64,000 nt of DNA from Maratus speciosus (Eukaryota > Arthropoda > Arachnida > Araneae > Salticidae): positions 367,688,459-367,752,458 of the forward strand of contig OZ010793.1 in the NCBI GenBank assembly GCA_963932465.1, given 5' to 3'. Shown in pieces: positions 32,487-44,400 of this stretch (within the stretch, counting starts at the first letter, position 1; each line of letters opens with the position of its first letter). The position numbers were made by a program, and so were the translations under genes. The notes below the pieces were generated by a model. The model searched no databases. It was not told where the DNA came from and was given only the letters and a program-made list of their open reading frames with translations.

Positions 32487-35262
32487 AAATTAAATTTAAA
32501 CAACGGCAGCTCGAAGAAAACATTTGTCATCATTATTATAATTTTCAATCCCTAAAAGTTGCATCTAGTTATAGAAACGATTTCAATAAAAGAAAATTCT
32601 ATTACTTGAAAATAGAAACTCTTAAAATGCAATAAAAGTCAAAGTATTTTTATGAAGCATTTATAAAGTAGTATATATTTGGTGATTTTTTTTAAGTGAA
32701 ATAATGAAGTTTTTAGTAAGTTAAATATAAAAAATGAATAAAAAAGTCGTGACTAGGAAATTAAATAACATTATACAAAAAACATCCATCAACATAAAAT
32801 AAAAAATGTATAAATTGATTTTAATATTGCGTAAGTAGTAGATATACTGGCCCTAAATTAGAATATTCATATTTTATGACTTTTTTATTTGTAGAAGAAA
32901 AATAAACAATTTACAGAATAGATTTTACGATTCTGATTGATATCTTACACTGAAAATTAGGTTACTCCTAAATGATGAACATTGAGTTTTTCATCCATGA
33001 ATCAGTTCTCGATATACTCTCATAAATATGTAAAACTTTATCATCAATATTTTAATCTATATGTATATGAAACTCGTTAATAGAGCTCGTTCGTACATGA
33101 AACATGCTGTAGATATCATTAAAGAAGACCTGTTGCAACTTATTCTACATCAATGTGGAAACTGTAGTATGTTTATCTCACAAAATATCAATATCCAATT
33201 CAGAACTCGTGATTTCTGTTTTATGTATAGATGAAAGTAGATTCAAATTTCTTTTTCAAAAATTTCTCCCCATGTATCTTTCAAAACTTGTGACTGAAAT
33301 TAATAGGGGGAAAAATCTGATAAATTACTGAAATAATGCCAGGGTCACGATTTCCGAATTTTTAAAATTTTTATTTTACAGTATATTTTTTCAGATTACA
33401 CAGATTCTATTCATAAATTATGACTATACTATTTTAGGACTTCAAAACAAATTTAACAGAGAATGGCATGCAGTAAATATAATTTCAGACGATCTTATTT
33501 TTTGTAAATTGAGGTTACGCTATTTTGTGGTCTTAAGACAAATCTGCTTGAAAGAAAACAAACACCAAGCCCACGTGTTTGTTCTTCATGCAAATTTGTT
33601 TTTCGATCATAAAAATATTTAGTTCAAAATTTACATCCCAAACTACAAGGTTATTTACTATGTACACATAATCCATCTTTTTGTATATTATACATATATA
33701 TGTGTACTCATGTGCAATTTACATGTTAAACTGTGTATTTATGAGTTATCTGATAACATTTTACACACTTAAGCCGCTTAATGTGCTATAAAGGAAAATG
33801 TGTATTTTGAAATTGACACACCAGGGCATATAGTTGGCCTTTTTACACATATAGACAAATCGTTTTCGTATCATCAGTATACCTGTATTAATTTAAGAAT
33901 TTAATTTTTAGAAGGAAGCAAAGTTTTTATAATAATATTTACTAAGAATCTTATCGTTTAAGGAATCTAATCACATTTCTTAAAATTTACTATAATCAAA
34001 GTTTACCCATATTACTAATATCTTCTAGATTTATATCGGTCCTGTCTGTCATGGTTAATATGATTTTAAAATAGTGCACGCAACAGTAAATTTCCATTAT
34101 AAGTTTTACTGATTTTGATAAAAGCATTTGAATGCTATTCTTTTCACGTCAAACCTGCTTACTTTGAATAAACTTACCTTTGCCCTGTGTGTGTGATCAA
34201 CACATTCATAAACTTAAGCTTAATATAATTATAATATTTCTCAATGTAATTATAAAAATTCTTAAACTTTACCACAGCATTAAAACATTTCAAATTAAAT
34301 TACACTTTAACACATCTGAATTATTTTTAAATTGCTTTTAACTTAAGGACAAATCTCTTCTCGCCAGACCTCTCAGTCTCGTGTCGCCATCGAATTCTGA
34401 ATTAATCACAATGCAGATGAAAAAAGTCAAAACCGTGATACATAATAATTATCTGCGTTTTTAAACACTAAAGTTTACTAAGACTTTTGATAAATGCTTT
34501 TCGTGAAGAATGACATTCACTGTTATTAATCTCAAGGTTTTGTGAATGAAAGGATTTTTTTAAAAAGATGAATGAGAGAAGCCACGTATGATGTCACTGT
34601 TTGTGAATGCATGAGCAGTTTCAATTGGTAGAAGTGACGTGTAATTTTGTGATTAAATGGAGAACTTATTTCAACACTTTGAATCGTGCAGATCAAAAGG
34701 AAAATATCCGAGAATTCCTTGTAAAATAACGATTCTTTTCAAGGCCTTAGTTTTGATTTTGTATTTCTATAGGCATCTGTGTAAAGTATGACTGCAAACT
34801 TTAATTTAGTTTGTAGAGTTTTGAAATTAGGGGTAAATCATTACACAAAATCTGAAATCATAAGAAGATTGCAGTTTTATTTGCTTCACACGATGTTATT
34901 TAGCAAATTGTGGATCAAATAGCTAGACCTTTTTTTAAAATTCAGTTAGGGAAAAGAGATGATACTGTCTGCTTCAGAAGTTTAGACGCACACTAAAATA
35001 TGATAATAAAATTGGAAGGAAGCATTTGTGGAATAATTTAACGATAGATACTCAAAATGTTATTGAAGTGAAACACATTAGCAATATTACAATGGTTGCA
35101 TCATCAAATTTTATTTATAAATGACACCATTCTTTATTTTTGTTACAAAGCCGCTGTCTCAAAAGTTTAGGCACATTATACAAAAGTTGACAAATGCTAT
35201 ATGAGCTTCAACCAACCAACTATTTTCTCCGAGCGGCATAACAGCGAGTATAGAATTTCCGT
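32487..35262. other. AT-rich stretch without recognised features
   Basis: I saw no gene, inverted-repeat element, tandem array or RNA gene in these 2.8 kb. Degraded repeats may be present that cannot be recognised by eye. Confidence 0.35.
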
Positions 35263-35791
35263 TGGTTATTTAATCCATTTCAGGCCAAGCATTGAAATTT
35301 TATAAAATAGGGTATTATTTTCATTGAATATGTTTAAATTACATTCATTAAGACAAAAAAAAAAGTTTCGTGCATGAAAAATAATATTTTATTTGAGAAA
35401 TAAAATGCATTCGGTCAATGGTGCGCTAACGCACCATTAAATTTTTTGTGACATTTGTTTTTTTATTATTTTATTTACAGAACTTGCAACTTTAATCCAT
35501 TATAAAAACATACGATTAATCTCAAGTGGAATAATTATACATTTTCAAAAAGTCGAATTTGTCAATAACCGTTTCAATTTTAAAAGACTAGCGTATTTTG
35601 AAAATTTCTCAACAGAAAGTGTTTATTCCAATTGAATTACTGATATTTTATAGATGTCTCCACAACCCATAAAAATAGCAGAAATATAAAATTAGTTAAA
35701 ATATTCATCACAGTGCTCATAAAAAAATATTTATTGAAATGATGAATTTACGCACCTTTGGCCGAAAATGGGTTAAGGTGCGTAAGCCAAC
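35263..35791. mobile_element. possible small inverted-repeat element with hairpins
   Basis: The ends CCGTTGG and CCAACGG are followed on both sides by related sequence (AATCCATTTCAGGCCA against AACCCATTTTCGGCCA). Inside is a perfect 9-bp hairpin, AATGGTGCG/CGCACCATT, at about 35418-35439. Near the right end ACGCACCTT pairs with AAGGTGCGT. No target duplication was found. Confidence 0.4.
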
Positions 35792-36960
35792 GGAACTTAC
35801 AAAAGAGGAAATAAAAAAAAAACTTTAAATTGAAATTGAAATTTGAGTTTTTTGTTAAAATTGCTAGAAGATTAAAATGCTGAAGGTGAGGGACATATCA
35901 ATTACGTGCTAGGAATATCTATTTCGACTGAAAACTAAGATGCGGGCAGCCACGTGTTAACAAATATTCAGACTGGTGGAAATTTGGAAGATTGATGACA
36001 AAACAAAATATGTCCGTACGACAAATTAAAAATAAACTCGTTGCCCATGTCTTAAAGGACATAATAGATAAAGACACAAGAGAATGTCAGAACAATGAAT
36101 GGAAGAAAATTGAAACGACGTCTAAAATCACACCATAAACAGTCCAGAGTGGATTGTGCTGGAAAGTATAGGTCGTATGGGAACAAACTGCTCATCGTAT
36201 TATTTAGCAACGAAAATAAATGGAATTTGGGATGACCCTTATGATGATGCACCATATATTGCTTTTTAATTCTATTTTTAAATTAAAGTTTACTCTTTCT
36301 TTCCTTTTATTTAAAGAGTCATAACTGGATTCGTTGAAAAGTAATCTCATGGCGAAATACATTTTCATGTTTCTCTTTTCTTTCGGATGTAAGTTATAAA
36401 AATGTAAACATTAAACGGATTGATTCATTATCATTTTGCTTTTCACTAATATAAATCTGCAATTCAACAACTTTAATTATACAGCAATATTTATGAGTTA
36501 TTTTCATATCATATTCGATATAAATTTAATACTAATCTATTTTAGTTACATGATTAATGTGGGTAATTTCCTTACTTTGTTTATAAAAGAAAGCGATCAT
36601 TTTTATTAACAAGGCTTTTTATCCATTTATTGCATTATAGTCAGGCAATAAATTTTAACACAAATGATAGATGGATTATAAGATTGTAACGTTTTGTAGA
36701 TGTTTATGTAGGGTTGCGTGAGGTATTTTCGCTATTTTGTCCTTATCATTTTATTCGCCAATATTTTAAATTCTCTCCCATTGCTTTACTATCCAACGGA
36801 TAATTTTGGCGTTTGTTTAAACTCTCATATTGGCTTTGTATTCCATTGGATGTTGGCGTGAAATTGATGTGTAAGTGACATTCGGTCTGATATTCTGAGA
36901 CTGTAAAGACATGCCTGTCTAATGGACCACCCCATCAAAAATCTGTTTTCTCGAAAGTTC
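35792..36960. other. stretch without recognised features
   Basis: No gene or element could be assigned. A 67-codon minus-strand frame at 36052-36255 has no family features. Confidence 0.35.
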
Positions 36961-37540
36961 CAATAAATAATATTGTAAACTTTTGAAGTGTATGCAGTCA
37001 ATTAATGGGATGAGAGCTCAAAGTAAAATGGGTTCTGCGAAGCATTGCAATGTACTTACCATCGATACATCCGGCCAAACCTCTAATTTAAAAAGTGTGA
37101 GCATAATTGCTTCACCCAATATGGTGCGTGATTTTTTTTGGCTGCGAACTTTTCTTAAACTTTTAATACGATGGGGTGGCTCCGAAGTTTCGATGCTGCT
37201 AGCGTCCTCTTCTCCAGTTTTTTTTTTTTTTTTTTTTTTTTTTTCTGTGATGGTCCCGAAAGTTTCCTGATAATATACGGGTGCTCCCAGTTACTGGAAT
37301 CCTGCTGTTCGTAAGTGGGCTGGTGTTCCTGGTCCCGAATCTTTTCTGCTGCTGTACTGATGGTCATGCATTTTATCGGCTGCTCCCATGTTGCGGACGA
37401 CTGCTGCTGCTGCTCTGGTCCCGGATCTCAGTCTGGTTTTCCTGATTTCGCTGTCAAGGTCTGGAGTCCCGTCCGGGTGGCTCACGTGTTCATAAATGAT
37501 CGTGATGTGCCATAATATATGATGCTGCATCATACCCCTT
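36961..37540 (-). other. GC-richer block with poly(T), origin unknown
   Basis: Composition is clearly richer in G+C than the flanks. A T-run of about 26 bases lies at 37219-37244. On the minus strand 37291-37533 is open for 80 codons, with an Arg/Ala-rich middle, but no known domain is recognised. It may be a decayed retroelement fragment with the T-run as a poly(A) tail. That is a guess. Confidence 0.3.
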
Positions 37541-37605
37541 TTTGGAAAATGGTCCCCTTTAGTCCCCTTTTATGCATTTTGGTCCCCTTAGTCCCCTTTT
37601 TGTGG
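37541..37605. repeat. GGTCCCCTTT motif cluster
   Basis: The motif GTCCCCTTT recurs four times within 60 bp. A similar cluster lies at about 41315-41400, suggesting both belong to the same repeat family. Confidence 0.5.
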
Positions 37606-37609
37606 CTGG

Positions 37610-38560
37610 AAAAAATTTACTGATGTAGAAAAATCGACGCAAAACTCTAAAAATCACAAAAGCTCAAAAATTGCGTTTTACTGTAGCAAGCTAAAACATT
37701 GGAACTGAAATTCTTTTATGAATGTCAAAAAATTTCCGCGCAATGTGATAAGATGTTGAAATACGCATTGAAAATCTGATTAAAAATCACTAAAAATTCA
37801 AGTTAGAGGGCAAAATTTTACTACATTAAGCTAAAAGTTTAAAAACGAATTTCAAAAAATCGCCATAAAATGTAAAAAAAAGAAAGAAAAAAAATTCAAA
37901 AATTGCTATAAGAATTCAATTTTATTGAAAAGAGGACAAAATTTACTAAGTTCTGCGAAAAGATTGAAACTGGAATCCTTTTACGAATGTCAAAAAATCG
38001 CATAAAAAATTCAAAAATTGCTGTAATAAGCTTTATTGAAAAGAGGACAACATTTACTGAATTGGGCTAAAAAATTGAAACTGTATCCCATTTACTAGTG
38101 TGAAAAAGTCACAGCATATAAAAATCGCTAAAAATTCAGAAAATCGGAGAAATCAAAATGTACTATAGTAGGGATAAAACATTGTATCTGGAATTTTTTC
38201 ACAAATGGGGGGAAAAAATCCTTGCGGGATGTGATTTTTTTTTTTTTTTTTTTTTGCTAACAATTTAAACCAGAGGATGCAATCATGGAAAGACAAAATT
38301 TACTACATTAGTGTTAAAAGTTTGAAACCGGATTTATTTTATAAATGTCAAAAAATCACTGCAAAATGCCAAAAAAAATGAAATAATTGGAAAAATTTTA
38401 CTGTATAAATTCCAAATAAACTTTATTGTAAAACACACAAAATTTACTACATTCTGCTAAAAAATGTAAACCAGATTCCTTTTACAAATTTGGAAAAATA
38501 TTCATAAAAAATTAAAAAAAGACTAAAAATTACATTTAAAAAACTACTAAAAAAAGTCAA
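37610..38560. repeat. tandem array of ~125-bp degenerate units
   Basis: About seven units share TTTACTACATT, GCTAAAA.ATTGAAACTGGAATCCTTTTA, AATGTCAAAAAATC and AAAAATTGC in that order. A long T-run (38232-38256) interrupts the array. Helitrons elsewhere in the window carry similar internal arrays, and 38565-38685 ends in a Helitron-like 5' motif. Confidence 0.7.
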
Positions 38561-38564
38561 AAAT

Positions 38565-38690
38565 TGGTTTCTATGTGCATAACTTTAGACAAAGCTATCT
38601 TCTTGCCAAATCTTAGAGCTCTATGCACAGCGATCTCGTCAGCACAAAGACACATGGACAAACCTCTATCTTTATTAGATTAATTTTTAA
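38565..38690 (-). repeat. possible Helitron 5' end
   Basis: The stretch ends CTCTATCTTTATTAGATTAA, resembling the AT-rich 5' terminus of the other minus-strand Helitrons here, and it follows a tandem array as in those elements. The 3' end was not found, so the assignment is tentative. Confidence 0.4.
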
Positions 38691-38751
38691 TACAATTATT
38701 CAATTGGTAAATAAATCCTATCAGTTGTAAATTTCCAAATGGGGAAAAAAA

Positions 38752-38825
38752 GTCCAGGCCAGGATTCGAACCAGGGATGTCTTGGCTGGAGCCGCCAATG
38801 CTCTACCTACTGAGCCATCCCGGGC
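38752..38825 (-). tRNA. tRNA-like sequence (pseudogene or SINE head), anticodon CTC
   Basis: On the minus strand the 74-nt sequence starts GCCCGGGATGGCTCAGTAGG and ends GGCCTGGAC. The A box (TGGCTCAGTAGG) and B box (GGTTCGAATCC) are perfect, and the D and anticodon stems pair. CTC (Glu) occupies the anticodon position. The base before it is G instead of the universal U33. There is one extra base between the acceptor and D stems, and mismatches occur in the acceptor and T stems. A working tRNA is therefore unlikely. It is better read as a tRNA pseudogene or the 5' head of a SINE with a usable pol III promoter. Confidence 0.6.
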
Positions 38826-39072
38826 GAATCTGGAGGACTAATTCACCTAGCTAACCCTAATGTTGCCATACTATGCTTTTTCCGATGAACAAGATAGCTT
38901 ATTTCAGCTTTTATTGAGTAGAACAAAGGAACAAAATTTTATGTTTGAGATTAATAATTAACAATATCTAATCAATAATCTACTTTTAATACTCAACAGG
39001 AGGTGCTGTTATGTTGTGCTTTTTTAGCTCACAGGCTATCAAAGTCTGAGAGCTAATGTGCCCGCCGATTCC

Positions 39073-39105
39073 GTATGTATGTATGTATGTATGTATGTAT
39101 GTACG
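39073..39105. repeat. (TATG)n microsatellite
   Basis: About eight copies of a GTAT-type tetranucleotide lie inside the 39026-39613 element. Confidence 0.85.
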
Positions 39106-39117
39106 TAATGCAATAAT

Positions 39118-39540
39118 TCTTGATAGAAATATCCGATTTGCTTCAATTTTTTTTCTAGGTTCATTCTGATAAGGTGCTTCCCTGATAAGTTTTGGGGGTT
39201 CATTGGTTAAGTATAAAGAGGGAACGGGGAGCTAATCCTCCCTTAACTTAGGTAAATGGGTTTTTCGTGCAGAATTATCAGATTTTCTTCAAATTTTGGT
39301 TTACCGGTTAATTCTGATTACGAACTTCCCTGATTTAGATTTGAAGGTTTATTGTTTAAGTCTAAAGGAGGGCACGGGAGGCCAATACTCCCCTTAATTT
39401 AGATAAATGGATTTTTTTATCCGATTTGATTCAAATTTGGTATACAGATTTATTCTGATAAGGCACTTCCCTGATGAGATTTGGAGGCTCATTTGTTAAG
39501 TATAAAGATGTGACACAGTGGGGGAACTAATCCCCCCTTA
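39118..39540. repeat. three ~145-bp tandem units
   Basis: Each unit has a CCGATTTG/CAGATTTT.TTCAAATTT part, TTCTGATxAG..ACTTCCCTGAT, then a CCCCTTAA end. Identity between units is moderate. Confidence 0.7.
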
Positions 39541-39948
39541 ATTTATTTTTCGAGGGGCATTATTCTTTGAAATAAGAGTATACTGTACAATTAGTGTGAA
39601 TAGCCTGTGAGCTCAATGCCATCAGTTTAACTGGGGACTTTTCTTTTTATTTATTCATTGATCACTGTTACTCCGTATTAAATTCGAAGAAATGCTCTAT
39701 ACTTTGTAATTGCTAGTGTGCTACTCTGTTAACAATTGATTTGATATTTTCCTAGATGCATTAATTTTTAGTGTTTATATTTTATTGCAAATAATTTTTT
39801 TGCTGTTATAAATATTAAGGAAAGATATCAGTGAAATTCTCTGAAATTTTTTTATTATTATTGGCTTAAAAAATTCTTTGAACCTTCTTGAATCCATTGG
39901 TATGCCCAGTTTTTTTTCTGACCATTAGAAATAATTGTAAAAATTCAA

Positions 39949-41089
39949 GGGAAGACAAGACTGGGACACTACACTTACTCACACTAAGGGAAGACGCGAC
40001 TGGGACGCCACACCCACTCACATTAATTTTACTCTAGTATTTTATACTCATTTATTATATGTAACCAAACTTCATCCAAGTGTTTATATATTCTTTAATT
40101 CTTGTGTTTGGTAAAACCTTGCAAGAAATTCACACAAAATAGAAGTGTCTAAGTTTTGTAGCTTTTCGAAAAATTGTACTTTACTGCTAAAAACCCTATT
40201 AATTCCTAAAGTACTTGAGTGATTTCGATAAAAAAAAAATTACAAATATAAGATCATATGTGGTAATATTTTAATTAGTTTCAGAAAAAAAAAAACATTT
40301 CTGAAAAATTGCGATTGCTCTAAAATAAGAAATTTTACTTGAGTTTTAGTCGCAGAAAAAAAAAAAATCTGTCTGCCGTAAGTCTTGAGCATTATCCAGT
40401 GAATAGGGATTCAGAATTTCATCAAAATCGGTCTGGTAGTTTCTGTGGAAACAGGTCTTAAAGCTTGCATTTCCTCCCTATGATCGCACCCATTCTTGTC
40501 TTCCCTCGAAAACACTTTTCAGCTTTGTCATTTTGTAACACAAAGTGCAAGTTCAAAAAATACAAGTCGCAGTTCAACACAAAACAAAACACAAAAAGTT
40601 GGCACCTTTTGATTGAACAATAAGAAGGTTTTAAAAAGGTGTACAAACATTTGACTGACTTTCGACCTCCCAAAGTCTTCTGTCTATATGTAAACAGAAA
40701 ACTCAATTTGTCATTTGAAAAGAGCGAGAATTGTAAATGTTTATGTTTTTTGGATCTGAATAATTATATTTTTCAGGTAAAAATCCCACTATCTCATAAA
40801 GTACTCGAGTGATTTTGATATATATATATTTTTTGGTAGAGTATAAATATAAGATAACAGCATACATATGTAGTTTTTAAAAAAATTAATAAAATTTCTG
40901 AAAAATTGCTATTACTCTAAAAAAAAAAAAAAAAAATTGTCGCAGAATAAAACTGTCTGCCATAAGTCTTGAGCGTAATCCAGTGAATATGGATTCCAAA
41001 TTTCATCAAAATCGGTCTGGTAGTTTCCGAGAAAACTGGTCTTAAAGCTCGCATATTTCCTATAGGATTGCACCCAGTCTTGTCTTCCC
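39949..41089. mobile_element. TTAA-flanked element with internal duplication
   Basis: GGGAAGACAAGACTGGG starts at 39949, and its inverse CCCAGTCTTGTCTTCCC ends at 41089. The right flank is TTAA and the left TCAA, suggesting a piggyBac-type insertion. A second left-type end lies at 39988 and a second right-type end near 40490. The stretches 40190-40505 and 40780-41089 are direct duplicates (TCTGTCTGCC.TAAGTCTTGAGC, TCATCAAAATCGGTCTGG), so it is compound or partially duplicated. No transposase is visible. Confidence 0.65.
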
Positions 41090-42351
41090 TTAATAAAGCA
41101 TCAATTTAAATGAAAAGCTCCTTTAAGGATAATTATCAATGTGAGTACTGAATGTTGGAATACTTATATCTTCTTGCAGTAGAATATTTAGCTGAGTGTA
41201 CTTTTTAGTGACCCATCTTTATAAAGATAACCAATTAACACATTTTTGGGGGTAATTTTTAAAAATTTGCTTGCATATTTAGGGAAACTCGGTGCAGTAT
41301 TTTTAGACATGGCTCCCCAAAGTCCCTTTTTTAAATATAAATGGTCTCCCAAAGTCCCCTTTTAAAGTAAAAATGGTCCCCTTTCCCCCTTTTAGGAGAC
41401 TAAAATGTGTTGGGAGCCCTGTGTGTGTGTGTGTTAAAAATAAGTTATCAAATTTCTTCAAACATCAACAATTAGGGAAATTAAAAATTACTACTAATAA
41501 ACTGGAAAAATAAGTAAAATTACTTGATTTTATGTTGAAATATATGTATTTTGAAATTAAAAGCATTTAAACCTCAAAAAGATTTTTGTTTTAAGGAAAT
41601 GCATTAAATGTAAACCGCCGTAAAGTAATAACATTTCCTCACTCTAATTCTTCTGCCCCCCCACCACTTGATAATATATCTGAAATAACCCCCCCCCCCC
41701 TTCACAGCAGCAATGGAATAGGTGGAAAAATTATAAATATATCAATTTTAATTATGGAATAATAGCGATTTCAAAATACGTGCATTAAAAAAAAGTTGGG
41801 CCATGACAAATGTTACTCATATTTTTACTGAACTGACCAGCGATCCTGCCGGTCCAAATGATTTTCATATGGGCTGGGTTGGAAATTGGACTGAAAATTT
41901 CCTTCCTGCGCAGACCTCAAGAAGAATGAAGTCCAGTCGCGACTTAAGCCAGAAAAAAATTGAGTCCCGGTCCAACTCGGTCCGAACCTCTCGAAAAAAG
42001 TAATCACCAAACTAAGCCCGTTCTGAGTGTTGGAAAGGAAAATTGGGCGGCCCGTAAAGACCCTTACATCGAATAACCAAAAGACTAGCTCCTTTTTCTG
42101 TTTTTTTCTTTTGGACGTTAAACTTTTATAATATTTTTTTTTTTTTTTTAATTAAAAAAAAAAAAAGATTTTAGTGAACTTTGGTCACTTTGATAAAATA
42201 TATTTGAGTTGAACAGATTCGTTCGAAAATTTTTGAATTTGAGAGTGAACTTGACTCAGTTGTGAGAATTCGGATTTTAATTTGAATTAGTCGGGTTTTT
42301 TTTTTTTATGAATGTGCTCAACACTGGTTAGAATCAATTAAAGCACGTCAA
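41090..42351. other. stretch with low-complexity runs, no gene
   Basis: It holds the second GTCCCCTTT cluster (41315-41400), a short (GT)n at 41421-41433, and a C-run of about 11 at 41690. Overlapping open frames on both strands lie at 41803-42010. The last have no recognisable domain and I do not call them genes. Confidence 0.4.
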
Positions 42352-42660
42352 ATTGAATTGGCCTAGGATAGACTAGAAGGTTGGCGCCAAAGCACGCCAA
42401 ATTGAATTGGCCTAGGATAAACTAGATCGGCCTAGGATAAACTCGTTCCGACCAATGAATAGCAGGCTAAACTAGTTTATCCTATGAGCTTTAGGCAAAA
42501 CTAGTTTATCCTATGGGCGTCAGGATAAACTAGTTTGTCCTAGGAAAAACTAGTTTATCCTATGGGTGTTAGGATAAACCAGTTTGGACTAGGAAAAACT
42601 AGTTTATCCGATGCGTGTTAGGATAAACTAGTTTGGCCTAGGCCAATCTAGTTTGGCCGG
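42352..42660. repeat. minisatellite rich in ACTAGT and CCTAGG
   Basis: Degenerate repeats of GATAAACTAGTTT..CCTAGG alternate with AAAACTAGTTTATCCTATG. A larger period of about 57 bp is visible over the clearer part, 42480-42640. The palindromic hexamers ACTAGT and CCTAGG dominate. The first units carry AAGCACG.CAAATTGAATTGG instead. Confidence 0.75.
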
Positions 42661-42689
42661 TAACATATATATAATAATATAACGTAATA

Positions 42690-43553
42690 ATTTAGAACCT
42701 TTTTAGAATGTTTTCCACTCATTGCACTCTTTTAAATTTCGAATTTTTAGAAACCATTCTTAGCTAGCATTTACATCTTAAAAGTATATATCATACATCA
42801 TATAAGTTTCTAGCTCCATCACTATCACATAAGTTAGAATTTTAGATTTTTTTTATTCCTGTACCGTTTTAAATTTTGAAGTTTTTTGAAACTGCTCTGT
42901 GTGAGCAAAATTGTCCAAAAAATAATAGTCGTGTCAAATTTCAAGTTTTTGTCCCAGACATCCAAATTAACCATAAATTAGAACGTTTTCAGCTTGTTTC
43001 ACTCTTGTAAGTTAAATTTTTTTAGAAGCCGTTCTTAGTGAGCATTTGCATCTTAAAGTAAACCATATTGCGAAATTCCAAGTTTATAACTCCAGAAGTA
43101 TTACATAAATTGCAATTTTAGAACACTTTTTGCTCCTGCGCCTCCTTGGGTGTCAAATACTGCCATACAGAATTGGTCAAATTTGTAATTGCAATTATCT
43201 GCAACATAATTACAATTTAATTGTATGTAATTAATTATACTTACAATAACATGCCGTAAAAAATTCTTTCAGCACTGTAGCCGGAACCGCCCCCATCCCA
43301 TTATTTCACAAAATTTCTGCGTTTGAATATGTGTAACTATAATCAATTATATTACAATTAACTTGTGATTACATTGCGGATAATTAAGATTATAAATTTG
43401 CCCTGCTCTGATGCTATAAAATATAGCCTATGTTGGAGAAGAGACAGTCGCCATCACCTTGCCTCCATTATTTTTTAAACGTGTTCGATATTTTCAGACT
43501 AATCCAATACAAACAAATAAACAAACATTTCTTCTTTAAAATATTAGTATAGA
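42690..43553 (-). mobile_element. non-autonomous Helitron copy with hAT-like MITE
   Basis: The minus-strand 5' end lies at 43553 (TCTATACTAATATTTTAAAG). The body matches the Helitron at 16372-19338: about three units of 140 bp, then ATAAAATATAGCCTATGTTGGAG before the end. The 3' terminus was not found and 42690 is only where similarity fades. It is interrupted by the MITE at 43168-43410. Confidence 0.68.
43168..43410. mobile_element. hAT-like MITE inserted in a Helitron
   Basis: The 243-bp element starts CAGAATTGGTCAAATTTG and ends CAAATTTATAAT...CAG in inverse; the inverted arms are about 75 bp. The flanking 8-mers CTGCCATA and ATGCTATA match at six of eight positions. Comparison with the uninterrupted Helitron copies at 18015 and 19175 shows that it splits the sequence before ATAAAATATA. 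CAG ends with an 8-bp duplication are the hAT pattern. Confidence 0.7.
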
Positions 43554-43729
43554 TTTATCATTCATGAAATTATTGATTTCTTTATTTAAAACTTGGAAAG
43601 GAAAAACATAATTGTATATTTTCTTAGGCTATAAACTGTGCATAATGTGTTAAAGTTAAATTTTATTTTATATTCTTTATTTATGTTACTTAACTCTGAA
43701 ATAAAAGTTATATTTATTTAAATTAAATA

Positions 43730-44400
43730 GTAAAATTTCTCCAGTCGTTGGTTCCCATGTACTCATAAAGTAATGGCAACATCAAAATATACATAAAATT
43801 ACATTTTATCTCAAAACTGATAAAAAGAAATTATTTATGGAAACAATTGCTAAATCATTCCAACATAAGTGCATATTCATTAATTTACTCTGTCAATCTC
43901 AACAATGAAATTTTTAATTATTATCATGTTCTAGATAAAACAACACAATAATTAGCTTTTAAAAGATTTATGAACAACTCCGCTTCCATCATAGCTCAGC
44001 ATTTTGCTTATACTTTAATTAATTAATCATGCTATCACGATAAGTCGGTATTTTGAAATAATTACAATCAACAAAATTTTTCTGGTCATTTTTTCCACTT
44101 ATTTTTATTTGTAATGTAATGACGGTTTGAAATTACATATAAAATTACATTTCTACTTCAAACCTCATTTTAAAAAATCTATTGAAAACAGCTGTGAAGT
44201 CAGTTTAACACTTAACATAAGCATACAATCATTAATTTACTCTGTCTGTCACAACAATAAAATCTAAAATGATTATCGTGTTGCAGATAAAACAACAGAA
44301 TAGCTAACTTCTAAGAGATTTATTGTCAACTCAACTTCCAATATAGTTCAGCATTTTGCTTGTATTCTCATTAATTATTCACGATAAGGCAGTCAAGAAA
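43730..44400. repeat. two-unit direct duplication, ~355 bp
   Basis: Both units contain ATAAAATTACATTT, ACATAAG, ATTAATTTACTCTGTC, AGATAAAACAACA and AGTTCAGCATTTTGCTT or a close variant, in the same order. A partial third match lies at about 46790-46910. Confidence 0.6.

Larger units (their letters stand above)
39026..39613. mobile_element. TIR element containing tandem repeats
   Basis: AGCTCACAGGCTAT at 39026 and its inverse ATAGCCTGTGAGCT, ending at 39613, bound the element. Inside are a (TATG)n run (39073-39105) and three units of about 145 bp (39118-39540). The units share TTCTGATAAGG.ACTTCCCTGAT and AACTAATCCTCCCTTAA. There is no coding frame. No target duplication is evident. Confidence 0.6.

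Noticed and set aside
41803..42010. Overlapping 61-66-codon frames on opposite strands
   Set aside because: No domain is recognisable and mutual overlap on opposite strands makes at least one false; there is no support for either.
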